Shown piece by piece: positions 1 to 8,901 of a stretch of 64,000 bases of DNA (within the stretch, counting starts at the first letter, position 1; every line of letters starts with the position of its first letter). The notes below the pieces were generated by a model. The model was not told where the DNA came from. It searched no databases and was given only the letters and a program-made list of their open reading frames with translations. A program made the translations under genes and the position numbers. Source of the stretch: JAJDFU01 sp964640855 (GTDB lineage: Bacteria > Bacteroidota > Bacteroidia > Chitinophagales > Saprospiraceae); the NCBI GenBank assembly GCA_964640855.1, contig CAZXIX010000001.1, positions 96,035 to 160,034 on the forward strand, in the 5' to 3' direction.

Positions 1-1
1 C

Positions 2-3000
2 ATTCCTATCGGTGGCGGAATTTTCATCGATAGCAGCAGTTTCTTCGCCGTTAATCTGACCTATACCAACTGGGCGCCCACATACGAGGGCACCGGCGCT
101 ACAACCTTTACCGGTCAATTCGAAGGTCCGGATTTCGACCCGATGGAAGACCTGGAAGAAGGGGTTACGACGATTTCCTATACCATCACGGATGCAGCCG
201 GCTTGACGGCTACCTGCTCATACGACGTCACGCTGACGGACAACACCGCACCCACAGCGATCGGCCAGGGTGGCGAAGTAGAAGTAGTGGTCAACCCGGG
301 ACAACAAATCCTCGTGTTGGATCCCACGGATTTCGACGGTGGTTCTTTTGATAATTGTACCGCCCAGGGCGACCTGATCCTCTCCGTCAGTCCTTCTCAG
401 GTCAATTGTTCAGATGTAGCCGGTGGCGATAAGTCCATCATCGTCACCCTGACGGTGCAAGACGAAGCCGGCCTCACAGACGATGTGGACGTGAATGTTC
501 GCCTGGTGCAAGCCGAATGGGAACCGACCTTCAGCCTGCCGGTATGTAGCAACGATACGCTTTACCTTTTTGCCAATCCGCCGGAGAATTTCAACGGCAA
601 CACCCTGGATTTCACATATGCCTGGACAGGCCCGAACGAGTTCAGTTCCGACCTTCGCAACCCGATCATTGTCAATCCTACCCAGGCCAATTCAGGAACC
701 TACACCGTGCAGATCTTCGGAGATCAAACCGGATGCTCGGACACGGAAGTGGTGCAGGTAACCGTGGATGACCTCACACCCGATGTCATTTCCGAGCAGG
801 GTAAAACAAATTACTGTGAGGGAGAGACGATCAGCCTTACCACCAGTGTCATACCCGGTCCGAATCGGGATTTCATCTGGTACGTAGGTATTCCCGGAAG
901 CGGAAATGAAATCGAGCTCCAGAGAGGATCCCTCCCCAGGGTTGATCTGGGAGGAGGATATACTCCCGGCAGCTATAATTTTTTCCTGGTCGTTGAAACG
1001 CCTTTGTGTACCACTGAGCCTTCTCCGATATTCACCGTTACCGTAAGCCCGGTGCCGGTAGCGCAGCCCAATGAGACGCTCATCGAAGTCTGCGAAGGAT
1101 CTACCTTCAACCTGGGTACTACTCAGACAGGCGTTTCTTACCAATGGACCGGCCCCAACGGGTTCAATTCCACCCTGGCCAACCCGCAAGGCATCGTGGC
1201 CAGCGGTCAAACGGATGGGACGTATGAACTGGTGGTGATCAACAATGGTTGCAGCTCGGCACCCGCTCCGGTTCAGGTAAATCTGCTCAGCAGACCGGGC
1301 AAGCCTGAGATCGCAGCCGACCCGAGCCCCGCCGTCTGTCAGGGAACGCCTCTGTCTCTGCGAGCCGTTGGAGCCATTGGAGCCGATGAATACATCTGGA
1401 TCTCTCCACAGCTGAACGATATCTCCACCGGGGCCAACAATACCCTCGACCTGGGAGGTGCGGATCTTGACGAAAGCGGCAACTGGAGGGTAACGGTGCG
1501 CGAAGGGCAGTGTATATCCGAAGAATCCGATCCCATTGCCATCTCGGTAGCTCAGAATCCCAACGTAATTGCCGATGCGGAGAGCACCCTGGCTTGCGAA
1601 GGCGCTTCCATTGAATTGTTGGGCTCGCCCACTTTGCCCGGAGCGACCTATGAATGGACCGGCCCCGGAGGCGTAAACGTACCCGATGTGCAGAATCCGA
1701 CCATACCCAATGCTCAGTTGTCCTTTTCCGGGACTTATACCCTTCGGGTGATTACCGCACAGGGATGCGTCGGACAGAATACGGTTGATGTTTCAGTGGT
1801 CGAGGGCGTAAGCGTCCAGGACATCGTCGTTGACGCGCCGGCCTGTTCGCCCGGACCGGCTACGGTCACGTTGACACCCGTTCTTTCCGAACCTGACGAC
1901 GGAGGCTTTCAATACGATTGGCAAGGCATCAACGGCTTTTCTTCCAGCGAAGAGGTGGCAACCATCACGAATGCGACCATCCTGGCCAGCGGTCCGTACA
2001 GCTTGCAGGTAACCGATGACAACGGATGTCGTTCCAACCGGTTGGAAGAAGTCGTAAGTTTGACCTTTGCGCCCGCAGCGCCCGCCATCCCTCTGCCCCC
2101 TCCGGGCTCGGATGTGCAGTTCTGCGTGGGTGAAACCATCCAACTCCAGACCCAGTCCACCTACTCCGGACAGAATATCTCTTATGCCTGGTATACGCCC
2201 AGAGGAGGAGGAAGCCCGATCGTAACGACGGGGCCAAACCTCAACCTGAGCAATGCCACACTGGACGACAGCGGCGTTTACTCGGTCGAGGTAACGGTCG
2301 ATGGATGTACGTCGCCTCGTTCCGGCACCATTAATATCCTCGTTTCCGAGCAGCCTACGATCACAGCCATCAATAACGGGCCGGTCTGCGAAGGCAGCGA
2401 ATTGATCCTTACCGGAAGCGAAGTTCCGGGCGCCACGTACAACTGGCAAGGACCCGGCTTCAGCTCAACCCAACGTGTAGCCGTGATTCCTTCTACCGAC
2501 CTGGAGTTGAACGAAGGTACTTACGAACTGACGGTAGATCTGAACGGATGTCAGGCGACAACCACAACGACTGTCGACATTCTCGAGGTTCCGATCAGTC
2601 CGGAGATTTCCGCCAACGGGCCGATCTGCGTTCCCAAGTCCAATAAAGTGCTGGTCTTGAGCGTGGATTCCTTTACAGCCATCCCGGGCGCTACCTACGT
2701 TTGGGACGGGCCTGCGGGAATCCTGGATACGACCACTCAACTGAGAGACACGGTTCTCACCAGTCGATTGCCGAACATGGAGGGTACTTATGATTTCACG
2801 CTCTTCACCCTGGCCAACGGCTGCGTAAGCCAGCCGGAAGTGGTACAGGTGACGGTGAATACGGTGCCTGATCAAGAAGCCTTTGCCGGACTGGACTCCG
2901 CTTTCTGCGAGGGCGAGTTGGTCCGGCTGAATGGCGACCAGCCGACCATCGGAACCGGAAACTGGACCGTATTGGAGCCCTTGCTCAATCCGGAGGTGAA

Positions 3001-4204
3001 CATCACAGATCCAGGCAATGCGAGGACTTCCCTAAGCGGCTTATTGCCCGGTAAGACCTACACCTTCCGCTGGTCCTTGACCAATGGAGCTTGTACCAAT
3101 TACGACCAGCAAGATGTGAACATCACGGTGAACGCCAATATACCGCTGGACGCCGGGCAGGATCTGTTCTTCTGTGCCGACGAAGCAGCTGCTTTGAATG
3201 CAGAGCTTCCCGAAGAAGGCACTCCTTTCTGGACCCAGCCCCCTACGCAGCAGGAACTGGGAGTCCGCCTGATAGATGTGAACGAACCCGGTACCCCGGT
3301 AGAAGGCCTCCAACCCGGGAACGTCTACCAATTTACTTTTAACCTGGAGACAGCATGCGGTTTGCGGCAAGACGAAGTTCTGCTGACGGTTTATGACAAC
3401 GCTCCCTTTGCGGGGGCCAATTTCGATGCTTGCTCGCCGGATCGCTCCGCTCAACTGAACGCGGTAGAGCCGCAAGGAGGTAGCCGAGGAAGGTGGTTGT
3501 CCCCCAATTCCAACATCCGATTCTCGAATGTGACCGATCCGAAAAGTACGGTCTTCAATCTGGAGTTGGGCAACAACGTCCTGATCTGGGAGTTGGATAA
3601 TGGCAATTGCGGACCGATTTCCCGCGATACCGTAGTGGTGGATATGCGGCAAAGTCCACAAGCGACTGACGATACTGTAGAGGTTGATTTCCTCCGTGGG
3701 GTGTTCATCACCCCCTTGGTCAACGACTCCTTCCCCGAAGAGGGAGCCACGATCACCCTGCTGACTGAACCGGAATTTGGCGTGGTGGAGGTCATTGGCG
3801 ATACGATACTGTATATCCATACCGAATCTCAAGTCGGACAGGATGAGTTTACTTACCAGATCCAGAGCCTCGATTGCCCCCCCTCGACAGCGACGGTCCG
3901 GGTGAACATCGGGGGAGATGTACAAGTGGGCGATTGCTTTGTCCCGAGCATCATCACGCCAAACGGAGACGGAGTCAATGATTTCTTCATCATTCCCTGT
4001 CTGGCAGAAGGGTCCGGGGTGACCGGAAATCTGGTGATCTTCAACCGCTGGGGATCCGAACTCTTCAACTCGGATAATTACCAGAACAATTGGAGAGGAA
4101 TTTATCAAGGCTCCGAGGTGCCTGCTGGCGTTTATTTCTACCGGGTAAGTTTCAGCGACCCCAATGAGCCTCCCCGTTCAGGATATATCTACGTAACACG
4201 ATAA
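2..4204 (+). CDS. Large T9SS-exported gliding/adhesin protein (SprB-like), 5' partial
   Basis: The frame is open from base 2, so the true start lies upstream of the window and the ATG at 143 is internal. The visible 1400 residues are a string of Ig-like/PKD-like modules. Each has a Cys near its start (CEG...) and a recurring motif such as YEWTGPGG, YQWTGPNGF or YNWQGPGF, about 80-100 residues apart. The last 90 residues form a gliding-motility-associated C-terminal domain, the type B T9SS sorting signal: FVPSIITPNGDGVNDFF, then FNRWGSELF, then PAGVYFYRVSF. The protein is therefore expected to be exported through the outer membrane by T9SS and displayed on, or released from, the cell surface. 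The PorP/SprF gene directly downstream is the usual partner of type B substrates. The exact ligand or adhesive role cannot be told. Confidence 0.9.
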   Translation: MPIGGGIFIDSSSFFAVNLTYTNWAPTYEGTGATTFTGQFEGPDFDPMEDLEEGVTTISYTITDAAGLTATCSYDVTLTDNTAPTAIGQGGEVEVVVNPGQQILVLDPTDFDGGSFDNCTAQGDLILSVSPSQVNCSDVAGGDKSIIVTLTVQDEAGLTDDVDVNVRLVQAEWEPTFSLPVCSNDTLYLFANPPENFNGNTLDFTYAWTGPNEFSSDLRNPIIVNPTQANSGTYTVQIFGDQTGCSDTEVVQVTVDDLTPDVISEQGKTNYCEGETISLTTSVIPGPNRDFIWYVGIPGSGNEIELQRGSLPRVDLGGGYTPGSYNFFLVVETPLCTTEPSPIFTVTVSPVPVAQPNETLIEVCEGSTFNLGTTQTGVSYQWTGPNGFNSTLANPQGIVASGQTDGTYELVVINNGCSSAPAPVQVNLLSRPGKPEIAADPSPAVCQGTPLSLRAVGAIGADEYIWISPQLNDISTGANNTLDLGGADLDESGNWRVTVREGQCISEESDPIAISVAQNPNVIADAESTLACEGASIELLGSPTLPGATYEWTGPGGVNVPDVQNPTIPNAQLSFSGTYTLRVITAQGCVGQNTVDVSVVEGVSVQDIVVDAPACSPGPATVTLTPVLSEPDDGGFQYDWQGINGFSSSEEVATITNATILASGPYSLQVTDDNGCRSNRLEEVVSLTFAPAAPAIPLPPPGSDVQFCVGETIQLQTQSTYSGQNISYAWYTPRGGGSPIVTTGPNLNLSNATLDDSGVYSVEVTVDGCTSPRSGTINILVSEQPTITAINNGPVCEGSELILTGSEVPGATYNWQGPGFSSTQRVAVIPSTDLELNEGTYELTVDLNGCQATTTTTVDILEVPISPEISANGPICVPKSNKVLVLSVDSFTAIPGATYVWDGPAGILDTTTQLRDTVLTSRLPNMEGTYDFTLFTLANGCVSQPEVVQVTVNTVPDQEAFAGLDSAFCEGELVRLNGDQPTIGTGNWTVLEPLLNPEVNITDPGNARTSLSGLLPGKTYTFRWSLTNGACTNYDQQDVNITVNANIPLDAGQDLFFCADEAAALNAELPEEGTPFWTQPPTQQELGVRLIDVNEPGTPVEGLQPGNVYQFTFNLETACGLRQDEVLLTVYDNAPFAGANFDACSPDRSAQLNAVEPQGGSRGRWLSPNSNIRFSNVTDPKSTVFNLELGNNVLIWELDNGNCGPISRDTVVVDMRQSPQATDDTVEVDFLRGVFITPLVNDSFPEEGATITLLTEPEFGVVEVIGDTILYIHTESQVGQDEFTYQIQSLDCPPSTATVRVNIGGDVQVGDCFVPSIITPNGDGVNDFFIIPCLAEGSGVTGNLVIFNRWGSELFNSDNYQNNWRGIYQGSEVPAGVYFYRVSFSDPNEPPRSGYIYVTR

Positions 4205-4212
4205 CATTTTCG

Positions 4213-4240
4213 GGAGGGATGCCCGCAGAGGCATCCCTCC
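4213..4240. other. Perfect 11-bp inverted repeat between adhesin and sprF-like gene
   Basis: GGAGGGATGCC (4213-4223) and GGCATCCCTCC (4230-4240) form a perfect 11-bp stem with a 6-base loop (CGCAGA). It lies 9 bases after the adhesin stop and 17 bases before the next start. No T-run follows on the plus strand, so it is not a classic terminator. A processing or stability element, or a partial attenuator between a huge adhesin and its outer-membrane partner, is the likelier reading. Confidence 0.55.
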
Positions 4241-4256
4241 GAATACCCAATAATCA

Positions 4257-5213
4257 ATGATCATGAAAAAATGGTTGACACTTAGTTTCCTGATGGTGTT
4301 TGCATTGGCTTCCTACGCTCAGCAGGAAGAGGTGTATACTACCTTCATGTACAATAAGGTGCATATTAATCCCGCATATGCCGGAGCACCTGGCCGGGCG
4401 GAATTGACCTTCGTTGGAAAAGGCCAATGGCTCGGCCTAGAAGGAGCTCCCAATTCGCAGGTCATAACCTTCAACATGCCGCTCGCCAATCAGCGGATCG
4501 GTATCGGAGGCGGAGTCGTTCGGAATGAGATCGGCCCCTCGGTCAATTATACCGGCGAGCTCAGCTATGCCTACCGCATCCCATTGGGCCGGGGTTATCT
4601 GGGTATCGGCCTTCAGGGATCGATACGGTTCCTCCGGGTGGACTTTTCCCAGGTCCAGGGCAACCAGCCCATCGATGGTGACAATGCCATACCTCCGGGT
4701 ATGCAGAGCAAGTACATACCCAATTTCGGAGCAGGTATTTATTACGATACGGACCGGTTTTATGTGGGCTTTTCCGTGCCGCGCATACTCGAGAATTCGA
4801 TCGATCTCTCAGATTCGGATACACCCCTGTCCCGCGAAGTGATCCATTACTACGGTATTCTGGGGGCGAGCTTCGACTTGGGCGAAAGCGTTGTGATGCA
4901 ACCCCAGGCTATTCTTCGTTTTACAGCCAATACACCATTTGATGGCGACTTTAACGTTAACTTTATGTTCGTCAAGCGTTTTATGGCCGGTGTATCCTAC
5001 CGGCTGGGTGGCTCCCGGATCAGCGGCATCGGGGAATCCATTGCGCTGCTGGGCGGTCTGGACATAACACCAAACCTCTTTTTCGGGATCACTTATGGTT
5101 ATGGTTTGAGTGAACTCAGCGACCAGCACAGTGGTTCCCTGGAAGGAGTAGTCAGGGTTATGTTCGGAAAAGCAACGGAAGGTGAAGAATTTCTTAATCC
5201 CCGGTTTTTTTGA
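4257..5213 (+). CDS. PorP/SprF family type IX secretion membrane protein
   Basis: This 318-residue protein opens with a signal peptide (MIMKKWLTLSFLMVFALASYA, cleavage near AQQE). It shows the family hallmark just after it: an FMYN stretch, then HINPAYAG and a glycine-rich beta-barrel pattern through to the C terminus. PorP/SprF proteins are outer-membrane barrels that work with T9SS to anchor or export a cognate type B substrate, here most likely the adhesin ending 53 bases upstream. Two ATGs compete: 4257 and 4263. The second gives the cleaner signal peptide start (MKKWL). The order adhesin, PorP/SprF, OmpA/PD40 matches sprB-sprF-like loci in gliding Bacteroidota. Confidence 0.93.
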   Translation: MIMKKWLTLSFLMVFALASYAQQEEVYTTFMYNKVHINPAYAGAPGRAELTFVGKGQWLGLEGAPNSQVITFNMPLANQRIGIGGGVVRNEIGPSVNYTGELSYAYRIPLGRGYLGIGLQGSIRFLRVDFSQVQGNQPIDGDNAIPPGMQSKYIPNFGAGIYYDTDRFYVGFSVPRILENSIDLSDSDTPLSREVIHYYGILGASFDLGESVVMQPQAILRFTANTPFDGDFNVNFMFVKRFMAGVSYRLGGSRISGIGESIALLGGLDITPNLFFGITYGYGLSELSDQHSGSLEGVVRVMFGKATEGEEFLNPRFF

Positions 5214-5261
5214 TCATAATCTCGGATATTAAGGGAAACCCATAGACTCAAAAATCCAGCT

Positions 5262-7421
5262 ATGAAGACTTTGTTTTACTTTATCGGCGTCTTTTTGTTG
5301 TTAGCCACTTCTGCGGAAGCTCAACGCAACAGGGGAGGTTCGGAAGCTACCCAAGCCACGGCCTCCACCACCAGACTCAGCGGAAATGTGCAAGTAGTGA
5401 ATGCCGTTGAGGTAAATACCGAAGCCTACGATTTCAGCCCTTGCTTTTTCGATGCCGGGATCGTTTTTGTCAGTAGCAGGCGAAAACACGGTCCCCGCGA
5501 TAAGAACCTGGGGGAGACTTTTTTCGATCTGTACTACGCAGACCTGGATGGGAATGGCTTTCCCAAAAAACCCATGCCTTTTTCTCTCGAGATCAACTCC
5601 GAGCATCACGAGGGGCCGATTACCTTCGATTCCGACTTCCAAACCATCTTTTTCACCCGCACCAACGTCTCGGGTGCGACCAAAGCCAAGAGTTCAGGAG
5701 AAGACACCGAAGGCTATGATTCCAAGTCAAATGGAAAAAACAAGTTTGCCAGTTACAACCAATCCGAGGTAGGCCTGAAAATCTATATGGCCAAGCGAAC
5801 CGTGCGCGACTGGCACGAGGTAGAAGAGCTTCCATTCAATAGCAATCGATACAATTGCATTCACCCGAGCCTTTCGCCGGACGAACAATTCCTCTACTTC
5901 TCCTCTGATATGCCGGGCGGATACGGTTCTTATGACCTTTATGTGGTCGAACGTTCGGGTGACGGCTGGTCCAAGCCCAAAAACCTGGGGCCGGGCATCA
6001 ATACCTCTGGAAAAGAAGCTTTTCCCTTCATTCACTCCAACGGGGCCCTGTTTTTCAGTTCCGACGGATGGGGTGGGCTTGGCGGATACGACCTGTATTT
6101 TGCCGATCTCGCGTTGACAGAACCCGTAGCCATCGATATGGGAGAACCCTTTAATTCTGAATATGACGATATCGGGATCATGGTCGATGAGAATGGGACC
6201 CGAGGGTTCCTGACCTCCAATCGCCCCGGCGGCCACGGAAAGGATGATATCTACCGGTTTGAATCCGAAGTCCGGGTGGAGGAAGCGCTTAAGCGGAAAT
6301 CCAACCTGACCAGTATTTTCGGCGACGATATGGAGATCGAGAGTTTTCAACAACCCATCCAGGTGGTTGATGTAGAGTCCGGCAAAGAGTTGGATGGGGC
6401 CTCGGTACGCTTGCTGGAATGGGGTAGCGAATCCGGATACAGCATCGACAATTTTTACGACATCGAGTTGCTGCCCAAGGAAGACGGTTCCGGAGAATTT
6501 AAACTCCAAATGGTTCCCAAGAATCAGATCGAGATCGGAAGTCCGCTAGCGGTCACCGACGCTGCCGGAACGGCCACCCTTCGGGTAAAAGTGGATCAGG
6601 AGTATTTACTGATCATCAATCGCCCGGGCTATTTCCCCAAAGAAGAGCGGATCTCCTTTCCTACAGCCATGATGGATAAGCCGATCGAAGTGCTTTCTAT
6701 CGGCCTGGAAAGTAGTGATTGCATTGAGCTCCAGGGAGATGTTGTGACCCGGGGCTCCGATGCGCCCATACCGGATGTAGTGGTCAAAGTCATAAACGAA
6801 TGTACCGGTGAAGAACAGTTGGTCAAGTCTGGGGTGACCGGAGAATTCGGGACTTGCCTGGAAATTGGCTGCGATTATACCCTGGTCGGCCAGCGGCAGG
6901 GTTTTCGAAATGGTTATACCAACGTCACCACGGTCCGCTTGCGAGGTAAGCGGGTGCTGACGGCCAACCTTCAAATGGCTCCCATGGAAGGTGTCAGTAG
7001 CGAGATGCTGGGCGGCGTACCGATTCGGACCGGCTCCGTGATCGTATTAGAAGACATCATGTACGATTTCGATGGTGCCGAGATACGCGATCAGGAACAA
7101 CTCAACCTGGAAGCTTTGGTCCAGCTGATGAAGACCTACCCCGGCATGGAAATTGAACTGGGCGCCCATACGGATACCCAGGGAGACCGGGATTACAATC
7201 TTAACTTGAGTCTGCGCCGGGCCGAATCCGCCAAAAATTTCCTGGTACGCCGGGGAATCGAGAACAATCGGATCCAGGCCATCGGATATGGTGAATCCCG
7301 ACCTCGCAACCACTGTCTCGATGGCGTAGAGTGTTCTGAAGCCGAACATGAATACAATCGCCGTACCGAAGTAACGGTGACCAAGCTGGACGAAGACGAT
7401 CCATTGAAGCCTATTGATTAG
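5262..7421 (+). CDS. PD40 / carboxypeptidase-regulatory / OmpA-family outer-membrane protein
   Basis: 719 residues with a signal peptide (MKTLFYFIGVFLLLATSAEAQ). Residues about 55-330 form a PD40/WD40-like beta propeller, with repeats such as IHPSLSPDEQFLYFSSDMPG and FPFIHSNGALFFSSDGWGG. Residues about 360-580 hold carboxypeptidase-regulatory-like modules. The last 120 residues are an OmpA-like peptidoglycan-binding domain (IMYDFDGAEIR, then GAHTDTQGDRDYN, then IGYGESRPRN). Unlike the PorE-like gene at 10001 there is no TPR segment. It follows the PorP/SprF gene by 48 bases and is probably co-transcribed, acting as an envelope anchor for the T9SS adhesin machinery. That role is inferred from architecture and context. 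Confidence 0.9.
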   Translation: MKTLFYFIGVFLLLATSAEAQRNRGGSEATQATASTTRLSGNVQVVNAVEVNTEAYDFSPCFFDAGIVFVSSRRKHGPRDKNLGETFFDLYYADLDGNGFPKKPMPFSLEINSEHHEGPITFDSDFQTIFFTRTNVSGATKAKSSGEDTEGYDSKSNGKNKFASYNQSEVGLKIYMAKRTVRDWHEVEELPFNSNRYNCIHPSLSPDEQFLYFSSDMPGGYGSYDLYVVERSGDGWSKPKNLGPGINTSGKEAFPFIHSNGALFFSSDGWGGLGGYDLYFADLALTEPVAIDMGEPFNSEYDDIGIMVDENGTRGFLTSNRPGGHGKDDIYRFESEVRVEEALKRKSNLTSIFGDDMEIESFQQPIQVVDVESGKELDGASVRLLEWGSESGYSIDNFYDIELLPKEDGSGEFKLQMVPKNQIEIGSPLAVTDAAGTATLRVKVDQEYLLIINRPGYFPKEERISFPTAMMDKPIEVLSIGLESSDCIELQGDVVTRGSDAPIPDVVVKVINECTGEEQLVKSGVTGEFGTCLEIGCDYTLVGQRQGFRNGYTNVTTVRLRGKRVLTANLQMAPMEGVSSEMLGGVPIRTGSVIVLEDIMYDFDGAEIRDQEQLNLEALVQLMKTYPGMEIELGAHTDTQGDRDYNLNLSLRRAESAKNFLVRRGIENNRIQAIGYGESRPRNHCLDGVECSEAEHEYNRRTEVTVTKLDEDDPLKPID

Positions 7422-8496
7422 TCAAAAACCATACGGGCCTTCCACAAAAGGCCCGTTCTTTTTATTCCCGGGTAAGGTTTTCGCAAAATCCCTTTCCCGA
7501 CTGCAGCTTCTCACCTATCGGAGACTGGCAAATGCCTTTTGGCTCGGTCTGTCGTATGGCTTTTCCCTGCTTTTTCGCCGGCCGATCGTATGGGGACGCC
7601 CGGTCTCTTTTTCCTTTGAGCCCACAACCGCTTGTAATCTCAGGTGTCCGGAATGCATCTCGGGGCTTCGCGCCTTTACCCGGCCTACCGGTAAGGCTTC
7701 TCTGGACGTTTACGAGCAGGTGCTGGATCAAATGGCCCCAACGGCTTTTTTCCTTACCCTTTATTTCCAGGGCGAGCCATTGATCCACCCGGCATTTCTT
7801 GAAATGGTTCGTCTGGCCAAAACCCGGAGGCTATTTGTGATGACCTCTTCGAATGGTCATTTTTTCACTTCCGAAAAGGCAAAGGAAACCGTTCTCTCCG
7901 GACTGGACCAAATCATCATTTCGGTAGATGGGGCCACGCAATCCAGTTACGCCGCCTATCGGAAAGGCGGGAAGCTGGACCTGGTGGTGGAAGGGATCGG
8001 CTACCTGGCCGAATGGAAAAAAAAGCTGAACTCCAGGAGCCCGAGAATTGTCATTCAGGTTTTAGCTTTCCGGCAAAACGAAAGCGAACTGGCTGAACTT
8101 CGCCGGCTGGGTCTGGCCTGGGGAGGCGATGAGGTGAAGATAAAATCCGCCCAGATCCTGGATCCGGAAAAAGATCATTTCCGGATCCCCCGCAAGGCAG
8201 AATGGTCTCGCTATCAAAAACAAGGGGAAAGCGGATATCAGCTCAGGACTCAAATCCATAACCGGTGCAAAAGGCTTTGGTTTTCCACCGTTTTCACCTG
8301 GGATGCACGTATTCTGCCCTGCTGTTTCGACAAGGATGCCCAACAGCCAATGGGAGCTTTGGATGATGAGACTTTTGGCGCCATCTGGAAAGGGGCCCGC
8401 TATCAACAATTCCGCCAATCGGTTTTGGAGGATCGAAAGCAGTATGCCATGTGCCGAAACTGTTCGGAAGGGTGCCGGGTTTGGATACCGGCTTAG
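7414..8496 (+). CDS. Radical SAM / SPASM domain protein
   Basis: The radical SAM cluster motif CNLRCPEC sits at residues 74-81 (CX3CX2C), preceded by SFEPTTA. A GGE-like segment (FQGEPLIHP) follows. The C-terminal SPASM region has Cys residues in RILPCCFDK and CRNCSEGC, so an auxiliary Fe-S cluster is likely. The substrate is unknown. The only standard in-frame start before the motif is TTG 7414, which overlaps the previous gene by 8 bases. The first about 18 codons then run through a terminator-like hairpin (7433-7466). Homology-style reasoning puts the conserved part from about residue 27 (SLSRLQLL), so the true start may be a non-standard codon around 7489-7501. Confidence 0.85.
   Translation: MISQKPYGPSTKGPFFLFPGKVFAKSLSRLQLLTYRRLANAFWLGLSYGFSLLFRRPIVWGRPVSFSFEPTTACNLRCPECISGLRAFTRPTGKASLDVYEQVLDQMAPTAFFLTLYFQGEPLIHPAFLEMVRLAKTRRLFVMTSSNGHFFTSEKAKETVLSGLDQIIISVDGATQSSYAAYRKGGKLDLVVEGIGYLAEWKKKLNSRSPRIVIQVLAFRQNESELAELRRLGLAWGGDEVKIKSAQILDPEKDHFRIPRKAEWSRYQKQGESGYQLRTQIHNRCKRLWFSTVFTWDARILPCCFDKDAQQPMGALDDETFGAIWKGARYQQFRQSVLEDRKQYAMCRNCSEGCRVWIPA
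7433..7466 (+). terminator. Intrinsic terminator of the OmpA/PD40 gene
   Basis: ACGGGCCT (7433-7440) pairs perfectly with AGGCCCGT (7449-7456) across an 8-base loop, followed by TCTTTTTATT. It lies 11 bases after the stop of the OmpA/PD40 gene and so should end the adhesin/sprF/OmpA transcript. It also overlaps the apparent 5' end of the radical SAM gene. Confidence 0.8.
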
Positions 8497-8901
8497 CCCG
8501 GAGCATTCTAAGATTTGGCAGAAAAAGTGTAGTTGTTAAATGTCTTGCTTTTATCAAAAATTTGTAAGAACTTTATCCTTCCAACTTGGGAAGGATACCT
8601 GTGCATAAGTTTGACCTGAAGCCCAACGATTCAAGGTGGGATTATGAGTGGTCCGACCCTGGATGTGATGCACTGGTTTGCCGGTTCTTATCTGGTTTAA
8701 TCCCGAACTGATCACAAAAAATAGAGGTTGGCTGCTATCAAACACAGCTTGTTTGAGGTGGTCTTCTTTGCGTTTGGCCCAAATCGGGTTCACCGCGCCT
8801 AAAGGGAGGCATCTGATCGTCGAAATCGAGTCAGATACCCTTGCTTGTTATAGACTTAGTAGGTTGCAAACAGCTTTGAGAGACACAAATAGTAAAAAAT
8901 A
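8497..8901. other. Intergenic gap without a convincing gene
   Basis: 405 bases between the radical SAM and TPR genes. It contains one short perfect hairpin, ATCCTTCC (8575-8582) / GGAAGGAT (8589-8596), without a T-run on either side. Short open frames occur on both strands (for example 8678-8902 plus), but none has a recognisable motif. A promoter for the TPR gene is expected here, yet I see no exact TAnnTTTG box. Confidence 0.5.

Noticed and set aside
1081..2700. Repeated CEG...W-GP segments considered as a DNA repeat
   Set aside because: They are diverged protein-level Ig-like modules, not recent DNA repeats.
3041..4108. 355-codon open frame on the minus strand
   Set aside because: Antisense to the conserved C-terminal T9SS domain of the adhesin.
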